Notes: generated from the letters alone by a model not told the origin. A DNA stretch of 64,000 bases from an uncultured Clostridia bacterium (GCA_944386285.1 CALXAM010000020.1:28286-92285); one strand, 5' to 3'. Positions 8,101 through 17,050 are shown, counted from the stretch's first letter. Numbers and translations are program-made.

Positions 8101-11005
8101 CGCCATTCGAAGAAGTGGTTGATCCTACCTGTGAATATTTCACAAATGAAACATCTGTTGCAGGTGCTGATTTTTCTATATTTTCCGCCTCAAACGGAGC
8201 ACTTTGTTTAACGCTTTCCTCAGAACCAACTGCTGTGGTCGTATAATAAATGCGTCCAGCCTCTGCAGTGCCGAAATCCAGATCTGTAAATGTTACAGTT
8301 GAATCCTCTGCAACGGCAGAAGCGATCTCTGTGTATGTATCACCAGATTTGGTATATACCTTCACAGTTTGACCCACTGGAACATGCGTCAATGTAAATG
8401 TATCCGTTGCACCCGGATTGTTTTGTGCAGTTGCAAAATGCATCATGACTGCTTCTGTCTGCGGGAACTGATCGCTTTCAAACATCTGCCATTCATAAAT
8501 GCGAATACCGCCCCATTGAGAAGATCCATCATCATAAATGCGCAAACGCCATTCCTGTGCAGTAATTGGTGTATCAAGCAGCACATCTGTTACAGCAAGG
8601 TGATTGTTTTGAATACGTTTGGCCTGAACCCAGTTTCCTCCTGCATCCTTGTACTCAAGTGCAAAATCAAGTGTGTTCATGTCATTCGACTCGCCGCCGT
8701 ATTCCGCATGCTCGACACGCCAACGTTTGACTGTCACTTCACGGCCGATATCAATGTCCATATAGCCCTGATAAATGTTGGTCGCACACCATTTTGAACC
8801 GTTTGCAGAAGTACCGTCAATTGCTTTTACCGCCGGTTCACCGGAGTTTTCATTTGAAACATAGGTTACTTCAGCATTTAAGCAAACATTTTCAAATTCT
8901 ACTGCTTCATATTTTTCCGAATCATCATTGCTGTACAACCAATTCAGAGCGATTGTTTTTGCTTCACCGCGCACACCATTTTCGTTGATTGCAACAACTT
9001 TCAACGTCACATCCTGCTCATCTGCTTCGCGAATAACCGTTGGCAGATACAGCGCTGTGTTCGGTGTTGCCATCAGCAAATTGGAAGTGCCATCACTATT
9101 TACTTTGTATACTTCATAAGAGGAAGCGCCTTCCACTTCGTCCCAATACAATCTGATTTCTGCATCATATGCGTCATGATACAAAATATCATCCAGTGTA
9201 ATAGATGTCGTTGCGGACAAAGCTGCTCTCTCTTGCTCAGTAATTGTAAGCTGACCAAGATTTACCTGATAATCAGAAACTGCAGTATCGCTCTCGATCT
9301 GCATACCGATTGCATAAAGTTTTTTGCCTGCCTGTGCAGAAATATCAACCGATGTGGTTGTCCATGTATCTGCTTCACCTGCAGTCAAATTGTAATAAAC
9401 TTTGGTGCAATCTTCATAGCTTGTCGTTTCGTCATCACCATAATAACCAACAAGCTGCATTTTACCGTCATCATTTTTATAGGTCAGACTCATCTGCATG
9501 CCATCTGTGACCGTAATATCGGTGCTGTAAAGCATAATATCATTTGGTTTATTGGCATCAAGCGCACCTTCAAATTTGATAGAGTTACCGCCGTTATACG
9601 CATCGGTAAAGTCATATTCACCTGAAAGTTTCGAACCTTCCGAATCAATAATCCAAGTCCACGTCGGCATTACATCTTGATTGGATTGATAACTCCACTC
9701 TGCATCACGGGACAACACGCCGTCTACCCAGTATCCACGACCATGGCCGGAATTAAAGTTTGTTACAAACGGTGCACTGGTAATCGGTGTCTTATCCGCG
9801 AAGAAACGGGACATACCAACCCATTCCTCGTTTGTTGAACTCGTCGGATCGGATGTTTCCACACGCGGATCGGATGCACTGTTGACGTAGAATGTCCGCT
9901 CGTTCTGATGGAAATTCTCTCCCGAAGAGGAAATACCCAATGTAGAGTTCGAACAATACAACGCCAACGACAATTTCATCTTACCGTTTTCATCAAGGAG
10001 CACATGATCGCGGAATTCCGTATTCATACAGTTTTGCTGTACATCAAGGCCCGCAAATGCTTGGAACGGACTGCGTCCAATGGAATTCATCGTAGAAATC
10101 GTTGTAGAAACCTGGCCTTCATACCAGTTATAGTTCATAAAGAACTCATCCACACAATAATTTCCACTTTCATCCGGTTCCATCCACGCCTGATTAGAAG
10201 TATTTACTGCATTCTGATAATACACGCTGCCGCTCGGAAGCATGGAATCATACCAACTGATCAGAATATCCGGACATTTTTGACGCATATACTTGATCAT
10301 TTCATTCATACGTGCTGCAATTTCAGCAGTGCATCCATACGATTCCTGATTAAAGAAATAGCCATCAAATCCGTAGTATTCCATGACCTCAAGCAGCTTG
10401 TCTGCCACCGGAAAGCTTCCATCTTCCGCTTTTTGGCAAAAATCACTGACTTCCTCGACATAGCCGGCACCAGTGCCCCATGGAAATCCTAATGTAGCAA
10501 CAACCGGCACACCGTTTTTGTGCGCTGCATCTGTAAACTCACCAGTCGGACAGCAAATAAGTCCTTCCTCAGAACCAGACCAGTACACGAATGAATCGAC
10601 GTATTGCCAGTAATTGAACGACCAGCTCATAAAGTCTTCCGTACCTTGTGCACTTGTTGTGTCATGTGCAGAGTTGGCAAGGGAGCAGAGCATCAATTTG
10701 GCTTCCGGGTTCGCTTTGGGATTCACAACAAAGCCACCTGTGCGGTTTTCAAGCGCAACGCTTGCTTTGCTGTAGCGCGCATCCGGATCAGACTCAGGCG
10801 TCCACTCGAGAAGCGTATCAACATTAAAAGACGGACCAATCGGCATCAATGACTCATGCGCTGCATACGCTTCATTCATTTCAGCTGAACCGTCATTTCC
10901 GACTGCTGCTGCCATCGCGGGAAGCGCTGTTCCTACATATGTAGACATTGCTATCGCTGCTGCCAGAACACCAGAGCCGATACGCTTCAGTTTCCTGTTT
11001 CGCAT
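5147..11005 (-). CDS. Cell-wall-anchored GH85 endo-beta-N-acetylglucosaminidase, multidomain
   Basis: 1952 residues. The signal peptide is at 1-33 (positively charged start, hydrophobic core, PAMAAA cleavage region). The GH85 catalytic barrel is at about 55-410. It carries DGYFFNQES with the family's catalytic pair N219/E221, then WYDSMLPSGSVYYQN, FFMNYNWYEG and FAGLDVQ, all GH85 hallmarks. Next come a galactose-binding-like module and an Fn3-like strand (about 430-690), F5/8-type-C modules at about 705-840, 1235-1397 and 1409-1566, and a Big-type domain at about 1137-1225. FIVAR-like helical repeats fill about 1577-1915. The tail is SPDTG (1920-1924), a membrane helix and KKRRDAR, a sortase signal variant. 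GH85 enzymes cut the chitobiose core of N-glycans on glycoproteins. The long modular stalk suggests binding to host glycans at the cell surface. Confidence 0.92.
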   Translation of the reverse strand: MRNRKLKRIGSGVLAAAIAMSTYVGTALPAMAAAVGNDGSAEMNEAYAAHESLMPIGPSFNVDTLLEWTPESDPDARYSKASVALENRTGGFVVNPKANPEAKLMLCSLANSAHDTTSAQGTEDFMSWSFNYWQYVDSFVYWSGSEEGLICCPTGEFTDAAHKNGVPVVATLGFPWGTGAGYVEEVSDFCQKAEDGSFPVADKLLEVMEYYGFDGYFFNQESYGCTAEIAARMNEMIKYMRQKCPDILISWYDSMLPSGSVYYQNAVNTSNQAWMEPDESGNYCVDEFFMNYNWYEGQVSTTISTMNSIGRSPFQAFAGLDVQQNCMNTEFRDHVLLDENGKMKLSLALYCSNSTLGISSSGENFHQNERTFYVNSASDPRVETSDPTSSTNEEWVGMSRFFADKTPITSAPFVTNFNSGHGRGYWVDGVLSRDAEWSYQSNQDVMPTWTWIIDSEGSKLSGEYDFTDAYNGGNSIKFEGALDANKPNDIMLYSTDITVTDGMQMSLTYKNDDGKMQLVGYYGDDETTSYEDCTKVYYNLTAGEADTWTTTSVDISAQAGKKLYAIGMQIESDTAVSDYQVNLGQLTITEQERAALSATTSITLDDILYHDAYDAEIRLYWDEVEGASSYEVYKVNSDGTSNLLMATPNTALYLPTVIREADEQDVTLKVVAINENGVRGEAKTIALNWLYSNDDSEKYEAVEFENVCLNAEVTYVSNENSGEPAVKAIDGTSANGSKWCATNIYQGYMDIDIGREVTVKRWRVEHAEYGGESNDMNTLDFALEYKDAGGNWVQAKRIQNNHLAVTDVLLDTPITAQEWRLRIYDDGSSQWGGIRIYEWQMFESDQFPQTEAVMMHFATAQNNPGATDTFTLTHVPVGQTVKVYTKSGDTYTEIASAVAEDSTVTFTDLDFGTAEAGRIYYTTTAVGSEESVKQSAPFEAENIEKSAPATDVSFVKYSQVGSTTSSNGDDIFTTMTVNGLSEGDVVYVYEADSETWTKMSQPVAEGETSVTIDGVKVVRAGGKLTLQVKRVGQLISDKYTVDTPEFAEPTAQLELKAFTKAGLSLTGVVYGVYNASGDRVAEVSTETPATVTLGTYTLKCESVPEGYRVSSETALKIVRTEGQTYTVSVTISSDSDVPTVTDISVTPLRATVKKGETQQFTAVVTGENDPSQEVTWKVENAVSATTTISDTGLLTVGKDETAETLTVTATSTVDPTKSASATVTVANAESETENVALGANVIAYNGDNLGADQGPEKLFDGDVENPDTGKWCVNGNNMWVAFDIGEERELTELKMVHAGAAGETPAGKINTANYEFYMLDESKISVEDLLAKSYEERCTLLADNSYWKLITSTTDNANDITTNDLTGNSGRIFKINISRTDTTGWAACVRVYELELYSPIPQTSVLLSQDADILGVKTDGATANEKAMYAFDGDYSTKWCDATPNWVVFDIGEKAVPDRLKVVHANGADVPEGAQFNTVAFALQVLDPDKISESEFLSKTSAERQTIMDDDSYWKTIKSYDNNALDVTDDPIETTDAARLYRFVVTDGDSHPTWKDTLRVYEIELYGMTVSEEPGDKTQLNALIAEVEALDESDYTVATWAALEEKLEAAKAVADDATQDVIDAAYDALFEAKNALVERGDKAELNALIAEVEALNQDEYTSTTWAVLGEKLEAAKAVADDATQDVIDAAYDALLEAKGALVKRGDKTELADEVERVDIDPSTLPEDFPLTTAFMDALNKAKEVLANVDATQDEVDAAYEALVAAEDCQANAAILYTMLTIVDEAIAEGEDQEMTAASWAEVMNVYNAAKALLENVDEATAEELDAQITALTAAVEALVPAGDQSAAKGLLETAKQEDLSKYTEESAQAILAAIEKMEAVIAERGSQEEIDAAYAALEKALSEAELLPTEPTTPEEPETSPDTGDSTPFMMPIVFMALAGAFLFFKKRRDAR
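5886..6275 (-). repeat. Tandem 195-bp coding repeat (FIVAR modules)
   Basis: Two adjacent copies (5886-6080 and 6081-6275) encode nearly identical 65-residue helical units, each with LNALIAEVEAL and ATQDVIDAAYDAL. The high DNA identity suggests recent duplication and makes copy-number change likely. Confidence 0.85.
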
Positions 11006-11058
11006 TCTTACATTCTCCTCTCTTTCTTAGTAATCTTTTCTTCCTATGATCATACTCA

Positions 11059-11081
11059 TTGCAGTTCGCCAGTCACTGCAA
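11059..11081. promoter_or_regulatory. Palindromic operator candidate at the GH85 promoter
   Basis: Perfect 7-bp arms TTGCAGT and ACTGCAA separated by 9 bases. It starts about 8 bases downstream of the predicted transcription start, where a repressor would block elongation. Confidence 0.5.
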
Positions 11082-11095
11082 TTTCATATACTAAA

Positions 11096-11124
11096 ATCAT
11101 ATCATATCTTGACTAAAATATCAA
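11096..11124 (-). promoter_or_regulatory. Promoter of the GH85 gene
   Basis: Minus strand: TTGATA (11124-11119), 17 bases, TATGAT (11101-11096). A GAGGAG ribosome site precedes the start. Confidence 0.55.
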
Positions 11125-11224
11125 TTACTGATTAAAAAAAATAATATAATATATACATACGTTTATGCCGAAAATGTTATTTTGAATAAAAATGACACTT
11201 AACAACATGATTTTTTATAATACT

Positions 11225-11280
11225 TTATTTTTCAAAAAAATATGCTCTCCTGCTTGCAAACCAAACAAGCAGGAGAGCAT
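11225..11280 (-). terminator. Terminator of the hisS-aspS-membrane protein operon
   Basis: Perfect 15-bp arms (11242-11256 and 11266-11280), followed on the minus strand by a T-rich tract, directly after the stop of the AI-2E-family gene. Confidence 0.85.
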
Positions 11281-11284
11281 ATTC

Positions 11285-12577
11285 CTATTCTTTTGTTTCT
11301 TTTTCCATCGGTGGTTCTGGTGCACCATCTTCGGGAATTCCGCTGCTAGGCCAATAAATCACTTTTTCATCTGGTGTAATATGATCAATGGATTCGTACA
11401 CTGTCGTACTCACCGGCATATCACGTTGTGTCAGCCGATTCTTAGCAACCTCTGCTGCCAACGAATAAATAAGTGCAAACAACGGCACACCAATAATCAT
11501 ACCACCAAGGCCAAAGAATCCGCCAAATACCATGATTGAAAAGATTACCCAAAACGCAGACAAACCAGTCGAACCGCCAACGACCTTTGGTCCCACAAAG
11601 TTTGCATCAATCTGCAAAATAATAAATGCAAAAATCACAAAATAGAGTGCGGTCATTGGATTCACTACGAGAATCAACACCGCAGAAGGGATCACACCGA
11701 TAAATGGTCCAAAAAAAGGAATGATATTTGTAACCGCGACAATTACAGAAATAAGCATCGCAAACGGCATATTAAATACTGACATTCCAAGGAACATCAC
11801 GCCCCATACAATGACCGCTTCAATCAATTTTCCTTTGATAAACGAACCAAATACACGATCTGCCCGCCGTGTAACACGCAGCATTTGATTGGTTGCTTTA
11901 ATCGAAAAAATCGCATAACACGTCTTTTTTGTTTGTGCAAAAAACTTTTCTTTGCTAAATAGAATATATACCGATACAATCACGCCCACACAAATGTTGA
12001 CAACTGTCTGTACCAATCCAATCAAACCAACTGTCAAGCCACCTGCCAAGTTCGTGAGCTGGGGAAGAAGATCATTTGTTGCCCAATTGGTTACTGTTTT
12101 ACTGATATTATCAAATTGTGTCTCAAGCATATCCACAATCTCTTGATTTTCAGACGCAAAACCGAGTATCCATTTTTCAATCCGCGCAAAATAAGTTGAC
12201 AGATTTCCAATAATACCGCTGATGCTTTCAAACAGCTGTGGAAATACCATGAAACCAAGTGCAGCAACAACCGCAAATGCCAGTATGAAAGTAACAATCA
12301 GTGCAAATACACGCGCAAGTTTCGGATGTACTTTCCATTTTGTTCGCGAAATGATTGGTCCAAAACAACGCTTTTCAAAAAACTCCATAATTGGATTCAG
12401 CAAATATGCGGTAACAAATCCAATTAAAAAAGGCATAATGATTGCTGTCAGGAAATTGATTGTGTCCAATACAACATCCATTCGATTAAGCAAAAGATAA
12501 AATAAAATGCTCGCAACAATTACTAAAAAAGCAGTGATCCCCGCATATAAATATTTCGGGTTCCATCGAAACTTCAT
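11285..12577 (-). CDS. AI-2E/PerM-family membrane transporter
   Basis: 430 residues with an early helix pair, a large amphipathic central loop (about 110-195), further helices, and the conserved C-terminal block VTNIIPFFGPFIGVIPSA then GLSAFWVIFSIMVFGGFFG, typical of the AI-2E exporter (PerM/YtvI/TqsA) family. Members export signals or act as Na+/H+ antiporters, and the substrate cannot be read from sequence. The tail is acidic and soluble (EDGAPEPPMEKETKE). It is the last gene of the hisS-aspS operon, 33 bases after the preceding membrane-protein gene and just before the terminator. The start has AGGAGG at good spacing. Confidence 0.85.
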   Translation of the reverse strand: MKFRWNPKYLYAGITAFLVIVASILFYLLLNRMDVVLDTINFLTAIIMPFLIGFVTAYLLNPIMEFFEKRCFGPIISRTKWKVHPKLARVFALIVTFILAFAVVAALGFMVFPQLFESISGIIGNLSTYFARIEKWILGFASENQEIVDMLETQFDNISKTVTNWATNDLLPQLTNLAGGLTVGLIGLVQTVVNICVGVIVSVYILFSKEKFFAQTKKTCYAIFSIKATNQMLRVTRRADRVFGSFIKGKLIEAVIVWGVMFLGMSVFNMPFAMLISVIVAVTNIIPFFGPFIGVIPSAVLILVVNPMTALYFVIFAFIILQIDANFVGPKVVGGSTGLSAFWVIFSIMVFGGFFGLGGMIIGVPLFALIYSLAAEVAKNRLTQRDMPVSTTVYESIDHITPDEKVIYWPSSGIPEDGAPEPPMEKETKE

Positions 12578-12610
12578 ACAGCACCTCCTCTTCTTCTATA
12601 TGTAAATATG

Positions 12611-13228
12611 TTATCCTCTCATAGTATAAGGAGGAAAAAACGGTTCCTCCATACGGTTACGAATTGCAAATAGGAAAAACGAGTGGATACCAAAAATGGA
12701 ACCGCAAATTGCCAATGCCATTGCACCTTTTCTGGCATAGCGCATATAAACGGGATAAAGGATAAAACCTTCAAGCACCCGATATCCAATCTGCACCGCC
12801 GAAAGGAGAAGAGATAAAATACTCAGAAAAAACTGTGCAGGGAGAACCGCAGCTAAAAGCCGTTCCGAATTGGTCGCACCATACAGTGCGATTGTTTGGA
12901 TCAGCGGAATCAAATACAGCGCAATCGCTAGCACAATCAAAAGCACCTCGCCGCCGATGATAACTGCTATTGCAAGCGGATACCATTTACGCCACGAATA
13001 TTTGCGGCAAGCCGGTTGTTTTTCGGGCATCCAATCAGAAAGCTCACCCAACAGCTGCTGTCTTGCAATCGGTACCCATGCACGCCACAGCCCCTGCGCA
13101 CCTCGCCGCTGTGCAATTTTCTGTACGCCGATCGCACCTAAAATATAGGACGTAATCGGCAATGCTAAAAAAATTCCCAACACGATGAAAAACGGAATGA
13201 CACTAATAAAAATCACAGATGGATCCAT
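12611..13228 (-). CDS. Uncharacterised multi-spanning membrane protein
   Basis: About 205 residues with roughly five hydrophobic segments: residues 5-35, 80-110, 125-145, 150-165 and 180-195. A basic loop RRGAQGLWRAWVPIARQQLL precedes KYSWRKWYPLAI. The GLWRAWVPIAR type of motif appears in small Firmicutes membrane proteins of unknown role. It lies between aspS and the AI-2E-family gene with short gaps, so it is cotranscribed. The start is ATG at 13228, although a GTG one codon upstream sits at equally good distance from GAGGAGG. No function is claimed. Confidence 0.75.
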   Translation of the reverse strand: MDPSVIFISVIPFFIVLGIFLALPITSYILGAIGVQKIAQRRGAQGLWRAWVPIARQQLLGELSDWMPEKQPACRKYSWRKWYPLAIAVIIGGEVLLIVLAIALYLIPLIQTIALYGATNSERLLAAVLPAQFFLSILSLLLSAVQIGYRVLEGFILYPVYMRYARKGAMALAICGSIFGIHSFFLFAIRNRMEEPFFPPYTMRG

Positions 13229-13270
13229 CACAAAACGCCTCCTCTTTGTTATTGCAATGAAGCAGTCAGA

Positions 13271-15058
13271 TTATTCAGCTTCTTCCTCTAAAACTGATGC
13301 AATATGAAGTTCTTTGAGCTGTTCGCTGTCCACAACAGACGGACATTCACTCATGAGCTCACTTGCATTCTGAACTTTCGGGAATGCAATGACGTCACGC
13401 AGGCTGTCGGCACCGCACATGATCATCGAAAGACGATCAAGGCCGATACCCATACCGCCGTGCGGTGGTGCGCCATAGCGATATGCGTTGACTAAGAAGC
13501 CAAATTTTGCTTCGATTTCCTCGTCAGTAAGGCCCAACGACTCAAACATTTTCTGCTGAAGCTCAAAATCGGTAATACGCATCGACCCGCTCGACAGCTC
13601 GGTACCGTTTAATACCAAATCATATGCTTTTGCACGCACAGAACCCGGATCGCTGTCAAGGTAAGGCAAACACTCATCAAGCGGCATTGTAAACGGATGA
13701 TGCATCGCAAGCCAGGTATCGTTTTCCTCGTCATATTCAAAGAATGGGAACTCTGTGATCCAAACAAAGTTGAACTGCTCAGGAATGATGTCTAATTTTT
13801 TCGCAACAGTCAACCGAATCTGACCCAAGGTCGGCAGGGTAACACGGTCGCGGTCTGCACAGAACAGTGCAACGTCGCCTTTTTCACAGCCGATGTGGGC
13901 AAGCAGCGCAGAAAGTTCTTCCTCACTCATAAATTTCGAGAAGGAGCACGATGGTGCGTCCTCAACCCAGCGAACAAATGCCAAGCCTTTCGCGCCAATG
14001 CCGCGTGCCTGCTCGGTCAGTTTATCGATCTCTTTACGAGTGAGCACCTTTGCGCCGTTTTTCGCAACAATTGCACGAACACTGCCGCCCGCTGCCACTG
14101 CACCGGAGAACACACCAAAGCCGCAGTCTTTCACGAGTTCAGAGCAGTCAACGATTTCCATACCGAAACGGGTATCCGGTTTATCGGAGCCGTACCGTTC
14201 CATTGCATCTTTATATGTCATTCGTGGAATCGGCAGTGCGATATCCACATTAAGCACTTCGGAAAACAGCCGTTTGATATAGCCCTCTGTCATCTCTAAG
14301 ATGTCTTCGACATCGACAAAGCTCATCTCCAAGTCGATCTGAGTAAATTCCGGCTGACGGTCTGCGCGCAGATCCTCATCGCGGAAGCAGCGTGCCAGCT
14401 GGATATAGCGGTCATAGCCTGCGATCATCAGAAGCTGTTTGTAAATCTGCGGAGACTGCGGCAGTGCATAGAATTTGCCCGGATGCACACGAGATGGCAC
14501 CAGATAGTCACGCGCACCCTCTGGTGTTGATTTCATCATCATCGGTGTTTCGATCTCCAAAAATCCGTTTTCATAGAAATAGTCACGGGTCACTTTTGCG
14601 ATCTTATGGCGCATCTGGATGTTGCGCTGGAGTTTTTCGCGGCGCAGGTCTAAGTAGCGATATTTTAATGCAATTTCGTCGCCGACTTTACCGTCGTCGT
14701 TTACATGGAACGGGGGAGTCTGTGCCGATGCCAGAATACGAAGTTCGGACACATATACTTCAACCATACCGGTTTTCAATTCAGTATTAACACTCTCGCG
14801 GCGGCGAACTTCACCTTTCGCGATCAGCACATATTCGCTTTTTAGCGATTTTGCTTTTGCGAACACCTCGCGGTCGGTCGTATCATCAAAGGTGAGCTGT
14901 ACAATGCCGGTGCGGTCACGCAGATCGACAAAAATGAGGTTTCCTTTGTCGCGTTGGCGCTGTACAAAACCTGCCACCACTACATTGGTTCCTACATCCT
15001 GCTCACTCACTTCGCCGCAATAACGTGTACGGCGCAAATTCCCCATGGATTCTGCCAT
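13271..15058 (-). CDS. aspS: Aspartyl-tRNA synthetase
   Basis: About 595 residues of bacterial-type class II AspRS. The N-terminal OB-fold binds the anticodon (VAGFVQRQRDKGNLIFVDLRDR). The catalytic core has motif 2 FRDEDLRADRQPEFTQIDLEMSF, a bacterial GAD insertion in the middle, and motif 3 GIGLDRLSMI near the end. It charges tRNA-Asp in the cytoplasm. The ATG at 15058 is preferred over one two codons earlier because GAGGAGG is then eight bases away. It follows hisS closely, the usual Firmicutes hisS-aspS pair. Whether it also charges tRNA-Asn is unknown. Confidence 0.97.
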   Translation of the reverse strand: MAESMGNLRRTRYCGEVSEQDVGTNVVVAGFVQRQRDKGNLIFVDLRDRTGIVQLTFDDTTDREVFAKAKSLKSEYVLIAKGEVRRRESVNTELKTGMVEVYVSELRILASAQTPPFHVNDDGKVGDEIALKYRYLDLRREKLQRNIQMRHKIAKVTRDYFYENGFLEIETPMMMKSTPEGARDYLVPSRVHPGKFYALPQSPQIYKQLLMIAGYDRYIQLARCFRDEDLRADRQPEFTQIDLEMSFVDVEDILEMTEGYIKRLFSEVLNVDIALPIPRMTYKDAMERYGSDKPDTRFGMEIVDCSELVKDCGFGVFSGAVAAGGSVRAIVAKNGAKVLTRKEIDKLTEQARGIGAKGLAFVRWVEDAPSCSFSKFMSEEELSALLAHIGCEKGDVALFCADRDRVTLPTLGQIRLTVAKKLDIIPEQFNFVWITEFPFFEYDEENDTWLAMHHPFTMPLDECLPYLDSDPGSVRAKAYDLVLNGTELSSGSMRITDFELQQKMFESLGLTDEEIEAKFGFLVNAYRYGAPPHGGMGIGLDRLSMIMCGADSLRDVIAFPKVQNASELMSECPSVVDSEQLKELHIASVLEEEAE

Positions 15059-15075
15059 TTTCATTTCCTCCTCTG

Positions 15076-16419
15076 TTATGCGTTTTGACCCATCTGCATG
15101 ATGCGGGCAAACGCATCGCTGCCGATCTGCTCACTGATGGCATCAGCTTCTGCCGCCAACGCTGCGTCGTACAGCACATTTAAAAGCTCTGTTTCAAATT
15201 CAATCTCACGCTGTTCGCCGGTTTTCATATCTTTGATATTTGCTTTTCCGGTGACAAGCTCATTGTCGCCCAAAATCATCGACATCGAAGCACCCAGCTT
15301 ATTTGCATATTTCATCTGTGCTTTGACACTGCGGTCCATGATATCAAACGACACCGAGAAGCCCTCACTGCGGAGTTTATCACACAGTACCATTGCTTTC
15401 TCGAGTGCTGGCGCACCAATTGCACCAATATATAAATCACAGCCGCGCGCAGCCGGCAGCTCAATTCCCTGTGCGTTTAACAAGAGCAAAAACCGCTCGA
15501 TTCCCATACCAAAGCCAAGCGCCGGCGTCGGTTTGCCGCCCAGTTGTTCGACAAGTCCGTCATAGCGGCCACCGCCGATAATCGTACCCTGTGCGCCGAT
15601 TTCTTCCGATACAAATTCGAACACAGTTTTCGTATAATAATCAAGGCCGCGAACAATTTTCGGATCGACGACATACGGAATGCCCAGCTTATCAAGACCG
15701 CGTTTAACGGCGGTGAAGTGTTTTTCGCACTCGTCGCACAAAAAGTCAGTCACAACCGGTGCGGTACGGATGCACTCTTTATCACCATCAACCTTGCAGT
15801 CGAGGATACGCATCGGATTTTTTGAAAGACGCTCTAAGCATGTTTCGCACAGCTCGTCCTTGTGTGCTTCAAAGTGCGCACGCAGCGCCGCATGATAGTC
15901 TGCACGGCAGGTCTTACACCCAATCGAATTGATGCGCAGAGTAATCCCTTTAACACCGAACAGCTTTAAAATATGCCAGACAAGCGAAATCAATTCCACA
16001 TCGGCAGCAGGGGAGGAGGCACCGAACACCTCACAGCCAAACTGGTGAAACTCGCGCAAACGACCTGCCTGCGGACGCTCGTGACGGAAACACGGTGTAA
16101 TGTAGCATGCTTTCAGGGGGAGCACGTCGTTTAACAGGCTCTGCTCAAGCGCTGCACGTACAACGCCTGCTGTACCTTCCGGTTTTAATGCAAATACATC
16201 GCGGCTTTTTTGTCCCTTAACTTCAAACATCTCTTTCTGTACCACATCGGTGGTATCACCCACGCCGCGCGAAAACAGTTCTATTGCTTCAAATGTAGGG
16301 GTACGAATCTCGCGGAAGCCAAACAGCGCCGCTGTTTCAAGCAGTGTGCGTTCAATAAACTGCCATTGATAGCTCTGGGCAGGCAAAACGTCCTGCGTGC
16401 CTCTTGGGGCTTTTATCAC
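15076..16419 (-). CDS. hisS: Histidyl-tRNA synthetase
   Basis: About 447 residues starting at VIKAPRGTQDVLP, the family's N-terminus. The GTG at 16419 follows AAAAGGAG, and the longer open frame upstream to 16713 has no family homology. Class II motifs: motif 2 CFRHERPQAGRLREFHQFGCE and the histidine-binding signature VRGLDYYTKTVFEF, then motif 3 ALGFGMGIERF. The C-terminal anticodon domain includes AQMKYANKLGASMSMILGDNE. It charges tRNA-His. It is the first gene of the hisS-aspS operon, with a consensus -10 about 90 bases upstream and no T-box leader. Confidence 0.96.
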   Translation of the reverse strand: MIKAPRGTQDVLPAQSYQWQFIERTLLETAALFGFREIRTPTFEAIELFSRGVGDTTDVVQKEMFEVKGQKSRDVFALKPEGTAGVVRAALEQSLLNDVLPLKACYITPCFRHERPQAGRLREFHQFGCEVFGASSPAADVELISLVWHILKLFGVKGITLRINSIGCKTCRADYHAALRAHFEAHKDELCETCLERLSKNPMRILDCKVDGDKECIRTAPVVTDFLCDECEKHFTAVKRGLDKLGIPYVVDPKIVRGLDYYTKTVFEFVSEEIGAQGTIIGGGRYDGLVEQLGGKPTPALGFGMGIERFLLLLNAQGIELPAARGCDLYIGAIGAPALEKAMVLCDKLRSEGFSVSFDIMDRSVKAQMKYANKLGASMSMILGDNELVTGKANIKDMKTGEQREIEFETELLNVLYDAALAAEADAISEQIGSDAFARIMQMGQNA

Positions 16420-16507
16420 TCGGATCACTTCTCCTTTTTGTTCTATCGGCCGGCACATCGTACCGCCGCAGCCGGCAAACAGCCGGTAATTTTTTTCATA
16501 CATCGCT

Positions 16508-16536
16508 ATTATAACACATCCGGCTTTTTCACAACA
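16508..16536 (-). promoter_or_regulatory. Promoter of hisS
   Basis: Minus strand: perfect TATAAT (16513-16508), a 17-base spacer, and a weak -35 TGTTGT (16536-16531). Confidence 0.45.
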
Positions 16537-16549
16537 GCCTTTTTCACGA

Positions 16550-16594
16550 AAAAAACAAAACAGCCTGTTCAAATCACTTTGACAGGCTGTTTTC
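16550..16594 (-). terminator. Terminator of minD-mgsA
   Basis: AACAGCCTGT/ACAGGCTGTT inverted repeat with a T-rich tail in the minus direction, just past the mgsA stop. Confidence 0.8.
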
Positions 16595-16606
16595 ATTTTT
16601 GAATTT

Positions 16607-17005
16607 TCAGCGCCGGACAATCGAACGCCAGTCGAGATCGCCGCGCTCCAATCCGTGGATGAGCATTTCACCCGTTGCAATATTCGTTGCAATCGGAATG
16701 TTGTGAACATCACACAGACGAAGCAATGTCATCTCGTTCGGTTCGTGTTCCTTGACCGTATGTGGATCACGGAAAAACAATACCATATCAATCTCATTGC
16801 AGGCGATACGTGCGGCAATCTGCTGATCACCGCCTTGTGCACCGCTTAAAAAGCGTTCTACTTTAAGACCTGTTGCCTCGGAAACGAGCTTACCTGTTGT
16901 TCCCGTTGCGCACAGTGTATGCTTGCTCAAAATCCCGCAATATGCGATGCAAAATTGAATCATCAACTCCTTTTTGGCATCATGTGCAATCAATGCAATT
17001 GTCAT
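16607..17005 (-). CDS. mgsA: Methylglyoxal synthase
   Basis: 132 residues starting [12 protein letters not shown]. The ATG at 17005 is nine bases after AGGAAAGG; a GTG three codons earlier is too close. Family signatures are ATGTTGKLV (phosphate loop) and [14 protein letters not shown] with the catalytic Asp, then [15 protein letters not shown] and [10 protein letters not shown]. The enzyme turns dihydroxyacetone phosphate into methylglyoxal, a glycolytic overflow valve. It follows minD closely in the common clostridial mre-min-mgsA order. Confidence 0.95.
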   Translation of the reverse strand: MTIALIAHDAKKELMIQFCIAYCGILSKHTLCATGTTGKLVSEATGLKVERFLSGAQGGDQQIAARIACNEIDMVLFFRDPHTVKEHEPNEMTLLRLCDVHNIPIATNIATGEMLIHGLERGDLDWRSIVRR

Positions 17006-17050
17006 ACCGAACACCCTTTCCTGATTGTTTACCTCACCTGAAAACCATTC

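Noticed and set aside
5630..9625. Several Cys/Phe-rich plus-strand frames across the GH85 gene
   Set aside because: Antisense shadows created by Ala/Glu/Thr-rich coding sequence.
9908..10492. 194-codon plus-strand frame opposite the GH85 gene
   Set aside because: Low-complexity composition and no ribosome site; a shadow of the GH85 codons.
16420..16606. T-box leader before hisS-aspS
   Set aside because: The leader is about 90 bases, with no AGGGTGGNACCGCG-type antiterminator sequence.
16420..16713. N-terminal extension of hisS in the same frame
   Set aside because: It has no family similarity, spans the hisS promoter and the mgsA terminator, and the family start VIKAPRGTQDVLP has a ribosome site.
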